Of a stretch of 51,727 bases of DNA, positions 42,055 through 50,360 are shown piece by piece. Position 1 is the stretch's first letter. Every line of letters begins with the position of its first letter. The stretch covers positions 1 to 51,727 of the forward strand of contig JAAYEH010000542.1 in the NCBI GenBank assembly GCA_012728855.1. Direction: 5' to 3'. The stretch comes from Rhodopirellula sp. (GTDB taxonomy: Bacteria; Planctomycetota; Planctomycetia; Pirellulales; Thermoguttaceae). The notes under the pieces are model-generated. The model saw only the letters and a list, made by a program, of their open reading frames with translations, ran no database searches and had not been told where the DNA came from. Both the position numbers and the translations under genes were made by a program.

Positions 42055-43473
42055 ATGGCTACCGACCTGCAAACCCCGCAGCAACCTCCCGAAATGTTCG
42101 GCGAGATCAATAAATACGATTTCCGCAACGAGGAACGGTACGTCTTCAAGTCGCGCAAGGGGCTGGACGAGCGGATTGTGGCCGAGATCTCGGAAATGAA
42201 GAAGGAGCCGGAGTGGATGCGCCAGTTCCGGCTGGAAAGCCTCAAGATCTTCGAGTCGAAACCGGTTCCCCGTTGGGGCGGCAATATCGATATCAAGTTT
42301 CAGGACGTCTACTACTACATCCGGCCGACCGACCGGCAGGAAAAGTCCTGGGACGACGTTCCCGAAGACATCAAGCGGACCTTCGACAAACTCGGCATCC
42401 CCGAAGCGGAAAAAAAATTCCTCGCCGGCGTCAAGGCTCAGTACGAGAGCGAGGTCGTCTACGGCTCGCTCCGCGAGGATCTTTCCGCCCGCGGCGTGGT
42501 CTTTACCGACATGGATTCGGCGGTGCGCGATCACCCCGATCTTGTGCGGGAGTACTTCAGCACGATCATCCCTCCGACCGACAATAAGTTCGCGGCGTTG
42601 AATTCAGCCGTCTGGTCGGGCGGGTCGTTCATCTACGTGCCGCCCGGTGTGCATATCGACTTTCCGCTGCAAGCCTATTTCCGCATCAACGCCGCCAACA
42701 TGGGGCAGTTCGAGCGGACGCTGATCATTGTCGATGAAGGGGCGAGTTGCCATTACGTCGAGGGCTGCACCGCGCCGATGTACAGCACGGAGAGCCTCCA
42801 TTCGGCGGTGGTCGAAGTGGTCGCCCGCCGCGGGGCGAGGGTCCGCTACACGACAATCCAGAACTGGGCGAACAACATTTACAATCTCGTCACCAAGCGG
42901 GCCGTCGGTTACGGCGATTCGCTGGTCGAATGGGTCGACGGCAACCTGGGAAGCCGGCTGACGATGAAGTACCCGGCCGTCTACATGAAAGAGCCGGGAG
43001 CGCGCGCCGAGATCCTTTCGGTGGCCTTTGCTTCGGCGGGGCAACACCAGGACGCCGGGGCCAAGGTGGTTCACTTAGCGCCGCATACCTCCAGCCGCAT
43101 CATCTCCAAGTCGATCTCCAAGAACGGCGGCCGAGCCAGCTACCGCGGCCTGGTGAAGATCGAGCCGGGAGCGAAGAAGTCGAAGTCGAGCGTCGTCTGC
43201 GACGCCCTGATCCTCGATCCCAAGAGCCGCAGCGACACCTATCCCTACATCGAACTGCAGGAACAGGACGTGACGGTGGGCCACGAGGCGAGCGTTTCCC
43301 GCATCGGCGAAGAGCAGCTCTTCTACCTCACCAGCCGCGGACTGACTGAGGCGGAGGCCAGCACGATGATCGTGGCCGGCTTCATCGAGCCGCTGGTCAA
43401 GGAACTGCCGATGGAGTATGCGGTTGAGATGAACCGCCTCATCGAGCTGCAGATGGAAGGCTCGGTCGGTTAG
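42055..43473 (+). CDS. sufB: Fe-S cluster assembly scaffold SufB
   Basis: A 472-residue SufB. Typical features are YDFRNEERYVFKSRKGLDE at the N-terminus, LNSAVWSGGSFIYVPPGVHID, VEGCTAPMYSTESLHSAVVEVV and, in the C-terminal beta-helix, VVCDALILDPKSRSDTYPYI and GHEASVSRIGEEQLFYLTSRG. The last includes the region that contacts SufD and the nascent cluster. It lies 30 bases after sufC and is co-transcribed with it. Confidence 0.95.
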   Translation: MATDLQTPQQPPEMFGEINKYDFRNEERYVFKSRKGLDERIVAEISEMKKEPEWMRQFRLESLKIFESKPVPRWGGNIDIKFQDVYYYIRPTDRQEKSWDDVPEDIKRTFDKLGIPEAEKKFLAGVKAQYESEVVYGSLREDLSARGVVFTDMDSAVRDHPDLVREYFSTIIPPTDNKFAALNSAVWSGGSFIYVPPGVHIDFPLQAYFRINAANMGQFERTLIIVDEGASCHYVEGCTAPMYSTESLHSAVVEVVARRGARVRYTTIQNWANNIYNLVTKRAVGYGDSLVEWVDGNLGSRLTMKYPAVYMKEPGARAEILSVAFASAGQHQDAGAKVVHLAPHTSSRIISKSISKNGGRASYRGLVKIEPGAKKSKSSVVCDALILDPKSRSDTYPYIELQEQDVTVGHEASVSRIGEEQLFYLTSRGLTEAEASTMIVAGFIEPLVKELPMEYAVEMNRLIELQMEGSVG

Positions 43474-43552
43474 GATCGGCAGACAGGCTGCAAACCCGCC
43501 CCACGGCGGTTGATCTTTCCAGGCATCAGACGCGGAACCAACGAGTAGCGAC

Positions 43553-44866
43553 ATGATCGGAACGACAGTCCAGACAGGATTCACCCGGGAAGCGTTCGAC
43601 GCCTTCGTCGATTCGCGGCGAGAACCGCCGTGGCTCGTCGCGCAGCGTCGCGAGGCATGGCAGGCGTTCGAGCGGCTTCCCCTGCCCAATGGTGGCATGG
43701 AAGAGTGGCGGCGGACCGACATTCGTATGTTTCGATTCAGCCGTTTTGGCTTGCCGTCGCCGCCGACCGCCGGGACGGCGTCGCCGGCGGCGCTTCTGGC
43801 CGAGGACGTCGAACTCGCCGGACGCACAGCCACGCTCGACAGCCATCCGCTCTACGGCGAACTCGGCTCAAAGTGGGCCGAGCGGGGTGTGCTCTTCGGC
43901 AGCCTCGACGATCTGGCGATCGAGCGCGAGGACGTCGTCCGCCCGAACCTCTTCACCAGGGCCGTCGATCCGCTGGCCGACAAGTTTTCGGCGCTGCACG
44001 CGGCCTGCTGGTCCGGCGGAACCTTGCTCTACGTCCCGCGCGGCGTTGTGATCGATGAGCCTTTGCACATGCTTTCCGGCCTGTCGCCCGACGGCGCCGA
44101 CCTGGGTCACACGCTGGTTGTTCTCGAAGAGGGCGCCGAGGCGACGCTGCTGGCCGAGACGGCCAGCCTCGACCCCGCTGCCTCCGGCCTGCACGCCGGC
44201 GCGATTGAGATTCTCATGGCGCCGCGGGCTCGGTTGCGCTATGTCAACCTGCAGAATTGGGGCACGGGCGTTTGGCACTTCGCCCATCAGAAGGCGCTGG
44301 TCGACCGCGACGGCAGCCTGCAGTGGACGATCGGAGCGTTGGGCAGCCGGCTGGCGAAGGTCAACCAGCACGTGGCGCTGGTGGGCGAGGGCGCCGAAGC
44401 CCAGGTCAACGGCGTGATGTTCACCGAGGGGAAGCAGCATCTCTCCTATCACACCTTACAGCACCATGCCGTGCCGCATTGCCGCAGCGATCTTCTCTAC
44501 AAGGGCGCGCTGCAGGACCGTTCGCAACTCGTCTGGCGCGGGATGATCCACGTCGACAGGGATGCCCTGAAAACCGACGCCTACCAGCGGGATGACAATC
44601 TCATCCTCTCCGACACCGCCCGCGTCGACTCGATTCCGGGGCTGGAGATCCTGGCCGACGACGTCCGCTGCTCGCACGGCGCCACGGCGGGCCGCGTGGA
44701 CGACGAGCAGGTCTTCTACGCCTGCAGCCGCGGTCTGACCCGCAAGGAAGCGATCCGCATGATCGTGGCGGGGTTCTTCCAGCAGGTGTTCGATCGGATT
44801 ACCATCCCGAGTGTCCGCGATGCGCTGGGCGACGCAATCCGCCGCAGAGTAAGGGAGTACACCTAA
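43553..44866 (+). CDS. sufD: Fe-S cluster assembly protein SufD
   Basis: A 437-residue SufD. It has the helical N-terminus (PLPNGGMEEWRRTDI), then the beta-helix with SGGTLLYVPRGVVIDEPLHM. At the C-terminus is DDVRCSHGATAGRVDDEQVFYACSRGL, in which CSHGAT holds the His used at the SufB-SufD interface. It forms the SufBC2D complex. It is 79 bases after sufB and one base before the Rieske gene. Confidence 0.95.
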   Translation: MIGTTVQTGFTREAFDAFVDSRREPPWLVAQRREAWQAFERLPLPNGGMEEWRRTDIRMFRFSRFGLPSPPTAGTASPAALLAEDVELAGRTATLDSHPLYGELGSKWAERGVLFGSLDDLAIEREDVVRPNLFTRAVDPLADKFSALHAACWSGGTLLYVPRGVVIDEPLHMLSGLSPDGADLGHTLVVLEEGAEATLLAETASLDPAASGLHAGAIEILMAPRARLRYVNLQNWGTGVWHFAHQKALVDRDGSLQWTIGALGSRLAKVNQHVALVGEGAEAQVNGVMFTEGKQHLSYHTLQHHAVPHCRSDLLYKGALQDRSQLVWRGMIHVDRDALKTDAYQRDDNLILSDTARVDSIPGLEILADDVRCSHGATAGRVDDEQVFYACSRGLTRKEAIRMIVAGFFQQVFDRITIPSVRDALGDAIRRRVREYT

Positions 44867-44867
44867 G

Positions 44868-45185
44868 ATGGCTGAATTTGTACCCGTCTCGAAGGTTTCC
44901 GAGTTGCCCGACCCGGGCAAGATGGTGGTCGAGGTCGAGGACCGGCTCGTGGCACTCTTTCACGTCTCAGGCACGTTTTGGGCCATCGACGACGTCTGCA
45001 CGCACGACGGCGGGCCGTTGGCCGACGGCACCTTGACGGACCATATCATCGCCTGCCCTCGCCACGGGGCGAAATTCGACATCCGCACTGGCAAGGTTCT
45101 GACCATGCCCGCCACGCGCGACACGGTCGCGCACGAAGTCAAGGTGGAAGGCGACGATGTGCTGGTAAAGCTGAACGAAGAATAA
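44868..45185 (+). CDS. Rieske-type [2Fe-2S] ferredoxin
   Basis: A 105-residue protein of the bacterial Rieske/non-haem-iron-oxygenase ferredoxin type. The cluster ligands are C44 and H46 (CTHDGGPL) and C63 and H66 (CPRHGAKF). There is no membrane anchor, so it is a soluble electron carrier. It starts one base after the sufD stop. In suf operons a protein like this is thought to provide electrons for assembly, but that role has not been shown for this one. Confidence 0.92.
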   Translation: MAEFVPVSKVSELPDPGKMVVEVEDRLVALFHVSGTFWAIDDVCTHDGGPLADGTLTDHIIACPRHGAKFDIRTGKVLTMPATRDTVAHEVKVEGDDVLVKLNEE

Positions 45186-45189
45186 GTAA

Positions 45190-45284
45190 AGTCAAGAGTC
45201 GAGAGTCAAGAGTCAAGAGCCAGGCAAAAGGATCGGCTCTTGACTCCGGTTTGGCTCCTGACTCTCGACTCTCGACTCTTGACT
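45190..45284. repeat. GAGTCAA heptamer array in inverted arms
   Basis: The left arm (45190-45221) reads AGTCAAG, AGTCGAG, AGTCAAG, AGTCAAG. The right arm (45234-45284) has the same units in reverse complement (GGCTCTT, GACTCCG, GACTCTC, GACTCTC, GACTCTT). Together they can form a long imperfect hairpin between the Rieske and SufT-like genes. Confidence 0.85.
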
Positions 45285-45296
45285 GGGAAGCCAAAG

Positions 45297-45614
45297 ATGC
45301 CGATCACCGAAGATACCGTTTACGCCGCTTTGCGGCAGGTGCAGGATCCGGAACTCTTCATCAACGTCGTCGATCTGGGGTTGATCTACGAGGTGACGGT
45401 GACCGACGCGGGCGAAAAATCGGACATTGTCGTGAAGATGACGATGACCAGCCCGGCGTGTCCGGCCGCTCCGCAACTCGTTCAGGACGTGAAGGACGTT
45501 CTGGGCGACCTGGGGGAAGAGGTCGGCAAGGTTGACGTCGAAGTGGTCATGAGCCCGCCCTGGACTCCGGATCGCATGACCGAAGAAGCGCGGGACGAAC
45601 TGGGCATGTACTGA
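45297..45614 (+). CDS. sufT: SufT-like DUF59 (MIP18-type) Fe-S assembly factor
   Basis: A 105-residue protein with the DUF59/MIP18 fold: QVQDPELFINVVDLGLIYEV, KMTMTSPACPAAPQLVQDV (the conserved Cys in SPACP) and VEVVMSPPWTPDRMTEEARDELG. These proteins help mature Fe-S proteins, and the gene closes many suf operons. The ATG at 45297 follows the heptamer hairpin; the longer frame upstream is only the repeat. The symbol follows the usual SufT naming for this position and could also be read as a PaaD-like factor. Confidence 0.87.
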   Translation: MPITEDTVYAALRQVQDPELFINVVDLGLIYEVTVTDAGEKSDIVVKMTMTSPACPAAPQLVQDVKDVLGDLGEEVGKVDVEVVMSPPWTPDRMTEEARDELGMY

Positions 45615-45619
45615 GGAAG

Positions 45620-45700
45620 ATCTTAGAACTTAGATCTTAGGACGTAGACTCAGGTTGTTGGCCACCCTGAGTTCTAAGAACTAAGATCCAGGAACGAAGA
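45620..45700. repeat. CTTAGAA heptamer array in inverted arms
   Basis: The left arm reads GATCTTA, GAACTTA, GATCTTA, GGACGTA, GACTCAG. The right arm reads CTGAGTT, CTAAGAA, CTAAGAT, CCAGGAA. The arms are roughly complementary around GTTGTTGGCCACC. It starts about five bases after the SufT-like stop, so it may end or stabilise the suf transcript. Confidence 0.85.
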
Positions 45701-45706
45701 CCACCG

Positions 45707-45823
45707 TTACCGCAGCCGGAACTTGTCGTGGTCGACGAAGATCCGCAAGAGGACGTACCAGATATAGCCGATCAGCACTTCTCCCCCGCTGACGCCGGCG
45801 AAGTGAGTTCCGATTCCTTCCAT
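45707..45823 (-). CDS. Small 38-residue ORF with a strong ribosome-binding site
   Basis: The reverse strand from ATG at 45821-45823 to TAA at 45707-45709 encodes MEGIGTHFAGVSGGEVLIGY then IWYVLLRIFVDHDKFRLR. AGGGAGAA lies about six bases upstream of the ATG. Residues about 16-30 are hydrophobic and the end is charged, as in small membrane-associated proteins. I recognise no family. It lies on the minus strand, convergent with the suf operon and downstream of the GGGGAC-core palindrome at 45875. Confidence 0.45.
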   Translation of the reverse strand: MEGIGTHFAGVSGGEVLIGYIWYVLLRIFVDHDKFRLR

Positions 45824-45874
45824 GACGTTCTCCCTGCACGAACGGAAATCTAACAGCACGCTCATTGTATTCTA

Positions 45875-45974
45875 AGAGCCTATCCCAAAACCTTGGCGGA
45901 GAGGGGGACAGGCACATTTTGCTCCGAAGACTCCGCAAAATGAGCCAGTCCCCGGCGGTTTTGGGATAGGCTCT
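45875..45974. repeat. GGGGAC-core palindrome, copy 4
   Basis: The outer arms AGAGCCTATCCCAAAACC (45875-45892) and GGTTTTGGGATAGGCTCT (45957-45974) are a perfect 18-bp inverted repeat. The inner arms GGGGACAGGCACATTTTGC and GCAAAATGAGCCAGTCCCC pair with two mismatches around loop TCCGAAGACTCC. It is the best-preserved copy in the window and is nearly the same as copy 1 at 11883. The rest of this 320-bp gap (45824-46143) shows nothing else I can support. Confidence 0.92.
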
Positions 45975-46143
45975 AATAATATCGGGCGTGCTAGATTGGT
46001 TCTTGTCAACCCATTGGATTTCTCCTCGCGCAGATTGTTAGGATCGTGTTAGCGAGCCTCAGGGTCCGAAACGAGCGGATGCGGCCATGGATGTCGAAAG
46101 GGCTGACTGCGGCGCACAAAGGAACGCCTGGTGTTGGCGGCCG

Positions 46144-48021
46144 TCAAATCCGCTTGAACTGCTTGTCCAGTTCTTCCCGGCTGAAGATCAGCGCCGTGGG
46201 ACGGCCGTGCGGGCAGTGATGCGGATCGTCGATGAGCCAGCGCTGCTCCAACAGCGCCGAGATCTCTTCGGGCACGAGACGGTCGCCGGCCTTGATCGCC
46301 GCCTTGCAGGCGATCGTATGCAGCAGTTCGTCCATCGCATCGCGCTGGTCCGGGGTTTTGCCGCCTGAGATCAACGGCTCCAACAGGGCGTGGAGCACTT
46401 CGGCCGGGTTCATGTTGGCCAGCATCGCCGGATAGCTGGAAATCAAAAGAGTGTCGCCGCCGAACGGTTCGATCTTCAGCCCCAGCCGCGAAAGCGTCTC
46501 GCGGTTTTCCAGGGCAACGGCGACTTCCGAGGGGTTGAGATCGACCGGCTCCGGGACCAGCAACGCTTGGCTCTCGACCGGGCCCGACGCCACCCGCGCC
46601 TTCAACTGCTCGTAGAGAATCCGCTCGTGCAGGGCGTGCTGATCGATCACCATGATCCCGTCCTCGCTCTCGGCCACCAGATAGCGATTGTGGATCTGCA
46701 AGGCGTGGTTGGTCTTGTTGGGGCCGGCGACCGAGGCCGAAGGATTGGCCATGTGGTGCGGTGACGGCTCACCGGCAGCGTCTTCGCTTCCCGTCGCCCA
46801 AGCGCGGTCCAACCGCCTCAATTCCAGCGGAGACCGGACCGCTTCGCCGGGTTGGGGCGTCGAAGGGACGAAACCGAGGTCGCCCCCCTCGGAGGACGGC
46901 CGATCGGCGGTCCACGACTCCGTCTTGCCCTTCGCCCAATCGACCACCCGCTGCCGGAACTGCGCGGCCTGCTCGCTGTCGTGGGCGCCGGTCGGGTCTT
47001 CGTCCGGCGGCGTTTCGACGCGGGTGGAGAGGTCGGTGCTGAGAAACTTGGTGCGGAGCGTGGAAAGCAGTTGGCTATAAAGCTGGCCGGAGTCTTGAAA
47101 GCGAACCTCCAGCTTGGTGGGATGCACGTTCACGTCGACCAGTTCGGGCGGCATCTCCAGCGCGAGAAAAACGATGGGGAAGCGGCCGGTCATCAGCAGC
47201 CCCCGGTAGGCTTCGCTCATGGCGTGCTGCAGCGAGCGGTCGCGGATCGCGCGGCCGTTGAGAAAGAGGTACTGCATGCGGTTGTTCGCCCGGCTCTGGC
47301 TGGGATGGGCCACGTAGCCGGAAAGCCGTACCGCTCCGCTGCGGCTCTGGACGAAAATCATCTTTTCCGCCAACGGCCGACCCGCTACCAGGGCAATGCG
47401 TTCCAACCAGTCTTCCGTGCCGGGCAGCTCGAGCATCGGCCGATCGTTGTGGCGGAGCGTGAAGTGGATCGTCGGCTGCGCCAGCGCGATGCGGGTGAAG
47501 GCCTCGCTGACGTGGCCCAGCTCCGTCTGCATCGAGCGGAGAAACTTGCGGCGGACCGGCGTGTTGTAGAAAAGGTTGCGGACCTCGATGGCGGTGCCGA
47601 CGGGAGCGCCGCAGGGAACCACTGGCGACGCCTCGCCGCCGACCACGGTGATCTCCGCGCCGCTCTCGCAGTCGGGCGTGCGGCTGCGGATCGAGAGGCG
47701 GCTGATCTCCGCGATCGAAGCCAGAGCCTCGCCGCGGAATCCCAGCGTGGCGATGCGAAACAGATCGTCGGCCGCGGCCAGCTTGCTGGTCGAGTGCGCG
47801 GCGACCGCCAGCGTCAACTCATCGGCCGCGATGCCCGCGCCGTTGTCGACCACCCGCACCATCTCCATGCCGCCGGCCTGGATCGAGACGTCGATCCGCG
47901 TCGCCCCGGCGTCGACGGAATTCTCCATCAGTTCCTTGACGACGCTGGCCGGGCGCTCGATCACTTCACCGGCAGCAATTTTGTTGACCAGACTCTGGGA
48001 GAGGCGGCGAATGCCGGGCAT
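46144..48021 (-). CDS. mutL: DNA mismatch repair protein MutL
   Basis: A 625-residue MutL. The GHKL ATPase part has IRRLSQSLVNKIAAGEVIERP, VDNGAGIAADEL, TLGFRGEALASI and NVHPTKLEVRF. A 90-residue variable linker follows (about 340-430). The C-terminal domain has DQHALHERILYE (D460 on), the DQHA(X)2E(X)4E endonuclease motif, plus ACKAAIKAGDRL and HCPHGRPTALI. So this is the nicking MutL of organisms without MutH. The ATG at 48021 is one base after the regulator stop; a longer upstream frame is a shadow. Confidence 0.95.
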   Translation of the reverse strand: MPGIRRLSQSLVNKIAAGEVIERPASVVKELMENSVDAGATRIDVSIQAGGMEMVRVVDNGAGIAADELTLAVAAHSTSKLAAADDLFRIATLGFRGEALASIAEISRLSIRSRTPDCESGAEITVVGGEASPVVPCGAPVGTAIEVRNLFYNTPVRRKFLRSMQTELGHVSEAFTRIALAQPTIHFTLRHNDRPMLELPGTEDWLERIALVAGRPLAEKMIFVQSRSGAVRLSGYVAHPSQSRANNRMQYLFLNGRAIRDRSLQHAMSEAYRGLLMTGRFPIVFLALEMPPELVDVNVHPTKLEVRFQDSGQLYSQLLSTLRTKFLSTDLSTRVETPPDEDPTGAHDSEQAAQFRQRVVDWAKGKTESWTADRPSSEGGDLGFVPSTPQPGEAVRSPLELRRLDRAWATGSEDAAGEPSPHHMANPSASVAGPNKTNHALQIHNRYLVAESEDGIMVIDQHALHERILYEQLKARVASGPVESQALLVPEPVDLNPSEVAVALENRETLSRLGLKIEPFGGDTLLISSYPAMLANMNPAEVLHALLEPLISGGKTPDQRDAMDELLHTIACKAAIKAGDRLVPEEISALLEQRWLIDDPHHCPHGRPTALIFSREELDKQFKRI

Positions 48022-48022
48022 G

Positions 48023-49429
48023 TTAGAGCTGATATTCCTTGATCTTGCGATAGAGAGTCCGTTCGCCGACCCCCAACATGCGGGCGGCCTCCTCGCGATT
48101 GCCGCCGGCAATCCGCAAGGTCTCGGCGATGAAGAGCCGCTCGATGTCCTCCAACGGTCGGCCCACCAGGCTCACCAGCGACGCCGTCGGCGTCTCCTGG
48201 ACCGGTTCCTCCGAACCGGACAGTTCTTCCGGGAGATCGTCCACGTCGAGCAGACCGTCGTAGTCGACCACGACCATGCTTTCGACCACGTTGCGGAGTT
48301 GGCGGACGTTGCCCGGCCAGTCGAACGCCAACAACCGGCGGCGGGCCGGCGGCGCGAGACCCCGGATCTGTTTGGCGTGTTTTTTGGCGAAGGCCTTCAC
48401 GAAGTGATCGACCAGCACCGGGATGTCGGCGCTCCGCTCGCGGAGCGTCGGCAGACGAACGGTAACGACCTTCAGCCGATGGTAGAGATCGCTGCGGAAG
48501 GTGCCCGCGGCGATGGCGTCCTCCAGGTTGCGATTGGTGGCCGAGAGGATGCGGACGTTGACCTTGATCGGATCATTCGACCCGACGCGGGTGATCTCGC
48601 CGTTCTCCAAGACGCGGAGCAGTTTGATCTGCGTGGCCATCGGCATGTCGCCGACCTCGTCGAGGAAGAGGGTGCCGCCATTGGCGTACTCGAACTTGCC
48701 GACACGGTCGGTGGAGGCGTCGGTAAACGCGCCCCGGATGTGGCCGAACAGCTCGCTCTCGAGAATGTTCTCGCTCAAAGCCGCGCAGTTCAACGCGACG
48801 AACGGCTTGTTCTTCCGCGGACTGTTCTGATGAATCGCCTGCGCCACCAACTCCTTGCCCGTGCCCGTTGCGCCCTGGATCAGCACACTGGCATTGGTCG
48901 GGGCGATCCGCTTCAGCCGTTCGATCACGTCGTGCATCTGCGGGCTCTCGCCGATGACCCCCTCAAAACCGAACCGCTCGTCCAGCCGCCGCTTCAACTC
49001 CACGTTGGTCTGCCGCAGCCGGGCGTTCTGAGCCGCCTTCAACGTCACCGCCCGAAGCTGGGCCAGATCCAACGGCTTCAACAGATAATTGAACGCCCCC
49101 TGCTGCATGGCCGTCACCGCCGAGGGGATTGTTCCGTGGCCGGTGATGAGGATCACCTCCGAATCCGGCAATTCCTTTTTCGCCCGGCCGAGAATCTCCA
49201 GCCCGTCCACATCGTTCATCACCAAATCGGTGATAATGACATCGAACACCCGCTCCTCGATCTGACGGGCGCCTTCCATGCCCGAAGTGGCCACATGGCA
49301 GGCGAATCCGACGCGGTCCAGACTCTCGGCCACGACCTGCGCGTGGGCCTCATCGTTGTCGATGATGAGCACCTCAGGTTGGGGGGTGACGTTATCGTCG
49401 TTTGTGGATGGAGAGGGTGAATCGGCCAT
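48023..49429 (-). CDS. Sigma-54-dependent response regulator (NtrC-type)
   Basis: A 468-residue protein. It has a receiver domain (about 17-130) with phospho-acceptor D68 (IITDLVMNDVDG) and Lys in NYLLKPLD. A AAA+ sigma-54 interaction domain (about 150-375) has Walker A GATGTGKELV, Walker B GGTLFLDEVGD and arginine fingers in NVRQLR. A C-terminal Fis-type helix-turn-helix (NREEAARMLGVGERTLYRKI) completes it. The sigma-54 contact loop reads GAFTDA instead of GAFTGA. The ATG at 49429 was chosen from the receiver start. mutL begins one base after the stop. No partner histidine kinase is in the window. Confidence 0.93.
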   Translation of the reverse strand: MADSPSPSTNDDNVTPQPEVLIIDNDEAHAQVVAESLDRVGFACHVATSGMEGARQIEERVFDVIITDLVMNDVDGLEILGRAKKELPDSEVILITGHGTIPSAVTAMQQGAFNYLLKPLDLAQLRAVTLKAAQNARLRQTNVELKRRLDERFGFEGVIGESPQMHDVIERLKRIAPTNASVLIQGATGTGKELVAQAIHQNSPRKNKPFVALNCAALSENILESELFGHIRGAFTDASTDRVGKFEYANGGTLFLDEVGDMPMATQIKLLRVLENGEITRVGSNDPIKVNVRILSATNRNLEDAIAAGTFRSDLYHRLKVVTVRLPTLRERSADIPVLVDHFVKAFAKKHAKQIRGLAPPARRRLLAFDWPGNVRQLRNVVESMVVVDYDGLLDVDDLPEELSGSEEPVQETPTASLVSLVGRPLEDIERLFIAETLRIAGGNREEAARMLGVGERTLYRKIKEYQL

Positions 49430-49675
49430 GTTAGTGATGATACCGTCTTGCCCGCCCTCAAACCAGAACCCGTGGACGAATGCAAGGCGACCGTCACGAT
49501 CCGTGTCGCAAGCAAATCCGCAAGTTCGCACAGGATCGGTGAACTGGTTGCAGAAGGGCGCGTTCCCCGATTTCCGGACGGTTCCATCGAGGGAACACTC
49601 CAGCCCGAGGCAGCGGGCGGCCGACCTAGAAGACCACCGGATCGGTTCCTTTATCCACAACCAGGGGATGGTCGC

Positions 49676-50242
49676 ATGCCCGAACCACGAAACGGACATT
49701 TCTTTTTATCCCCCAATCAGCCGGTTTCCTTGCCGCCGGGAACCTGGGCCATGGCGGTCTTTTTGTGCCTTATTCTTGTCAGTGGGCTGGCGGTTCACAT
49801 CCGGACCATGCCGCAAGCCGATCGGGAAGTGCCGACCCTGGCAGTGGGAGCCGCACTGCCGGTATCGGAATCGCAGCCGGCCACCGCCTCCGCGGACGAC
49901 CAGAGTCTGCGCGAACAGGCCGTCGGGGCCTGGCAGGACTTCTATGAAGGCAAGCGAACGATGACCCTCCGCCCGGACGGCACCGGAACAATGCTCGTTG
50001 AGCTAAGTGGATGGAAGGCCCGTCTCTTCACGCCGCGGCTGCGGCTCGACCTGGTTTGGTCGGTCGAGAACGGCAAGCTGCTTCGCCGCACCATCGGCGG
50101 CGAACCGGCGGACAAGGTCGAGTTCGTCAACCGCCGTGTCGGCGACCGCTGCGCCGAGCCGATCCTGCAACTCACCGCCGATCGCATGGTGCTTCTGGAT
50201 CAGCGCGGCCAGCCGCGGTATGATTGGCGGCGGGCCCGGTGA
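49676..50242 (+). CDS. Membrane-anchored hypothetical protein
   Basis: A 188-residue protein with a single transmembrane helix (MAVFLCLILVSGLAVHI, about 26-42) after a short cytoplasmic segment. An Ala/Pro/Ser linker and a C-terminal beta-rich domain follow (WQDFYEGKRTMTLRPDGTGTM, then LRLDLVWSVENGKLLRR and ILQLTADRMVLLDQRGQPRYDW). The second half looks like a small lipocalin-like beta barrel. I recognise no family name. AGGGG lies about nine bases upstream of the ATG at 49676. It is divergent from the regulator gene and 118 bases before the peptidase gene. Confidence 0.6.
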   Translation: MPEPRNGHFFLSPNQPVSLPPGTWAMAVFLCLILVSGLAVHIRTMPQADREVPTLAVGAALPVSESQPATASADDQSLREQAVGAWQDFYEGKRTMTLRPDGTGTMLVELSGWKARLFTPRLRLDLVWSVENGKLLRRTIGGEPADKVEFVNRRVGDRCAEPILQLTADRMVLLDQRGQPRYDWRRAR

Positions 50243-50360
50243 GCCTGGGGGCAGGAACTCGCTTCCCGGCAGCCCGGCCGCTGATCAATCGCTTTGTCTT
50301 GGCCGTTCGCCTGACGACGGCCGAAGCGGGCCGAGTCTTTGTCGAGCGTTGGAGTTGCCC

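Noticed and set aside
46852..49420. Two long plus-strand open frames (46852-48042 and 47576-49420)
   Set aside because: Both are opposite mutL and the sigma-54 regulator, which have full sets of family motifs.
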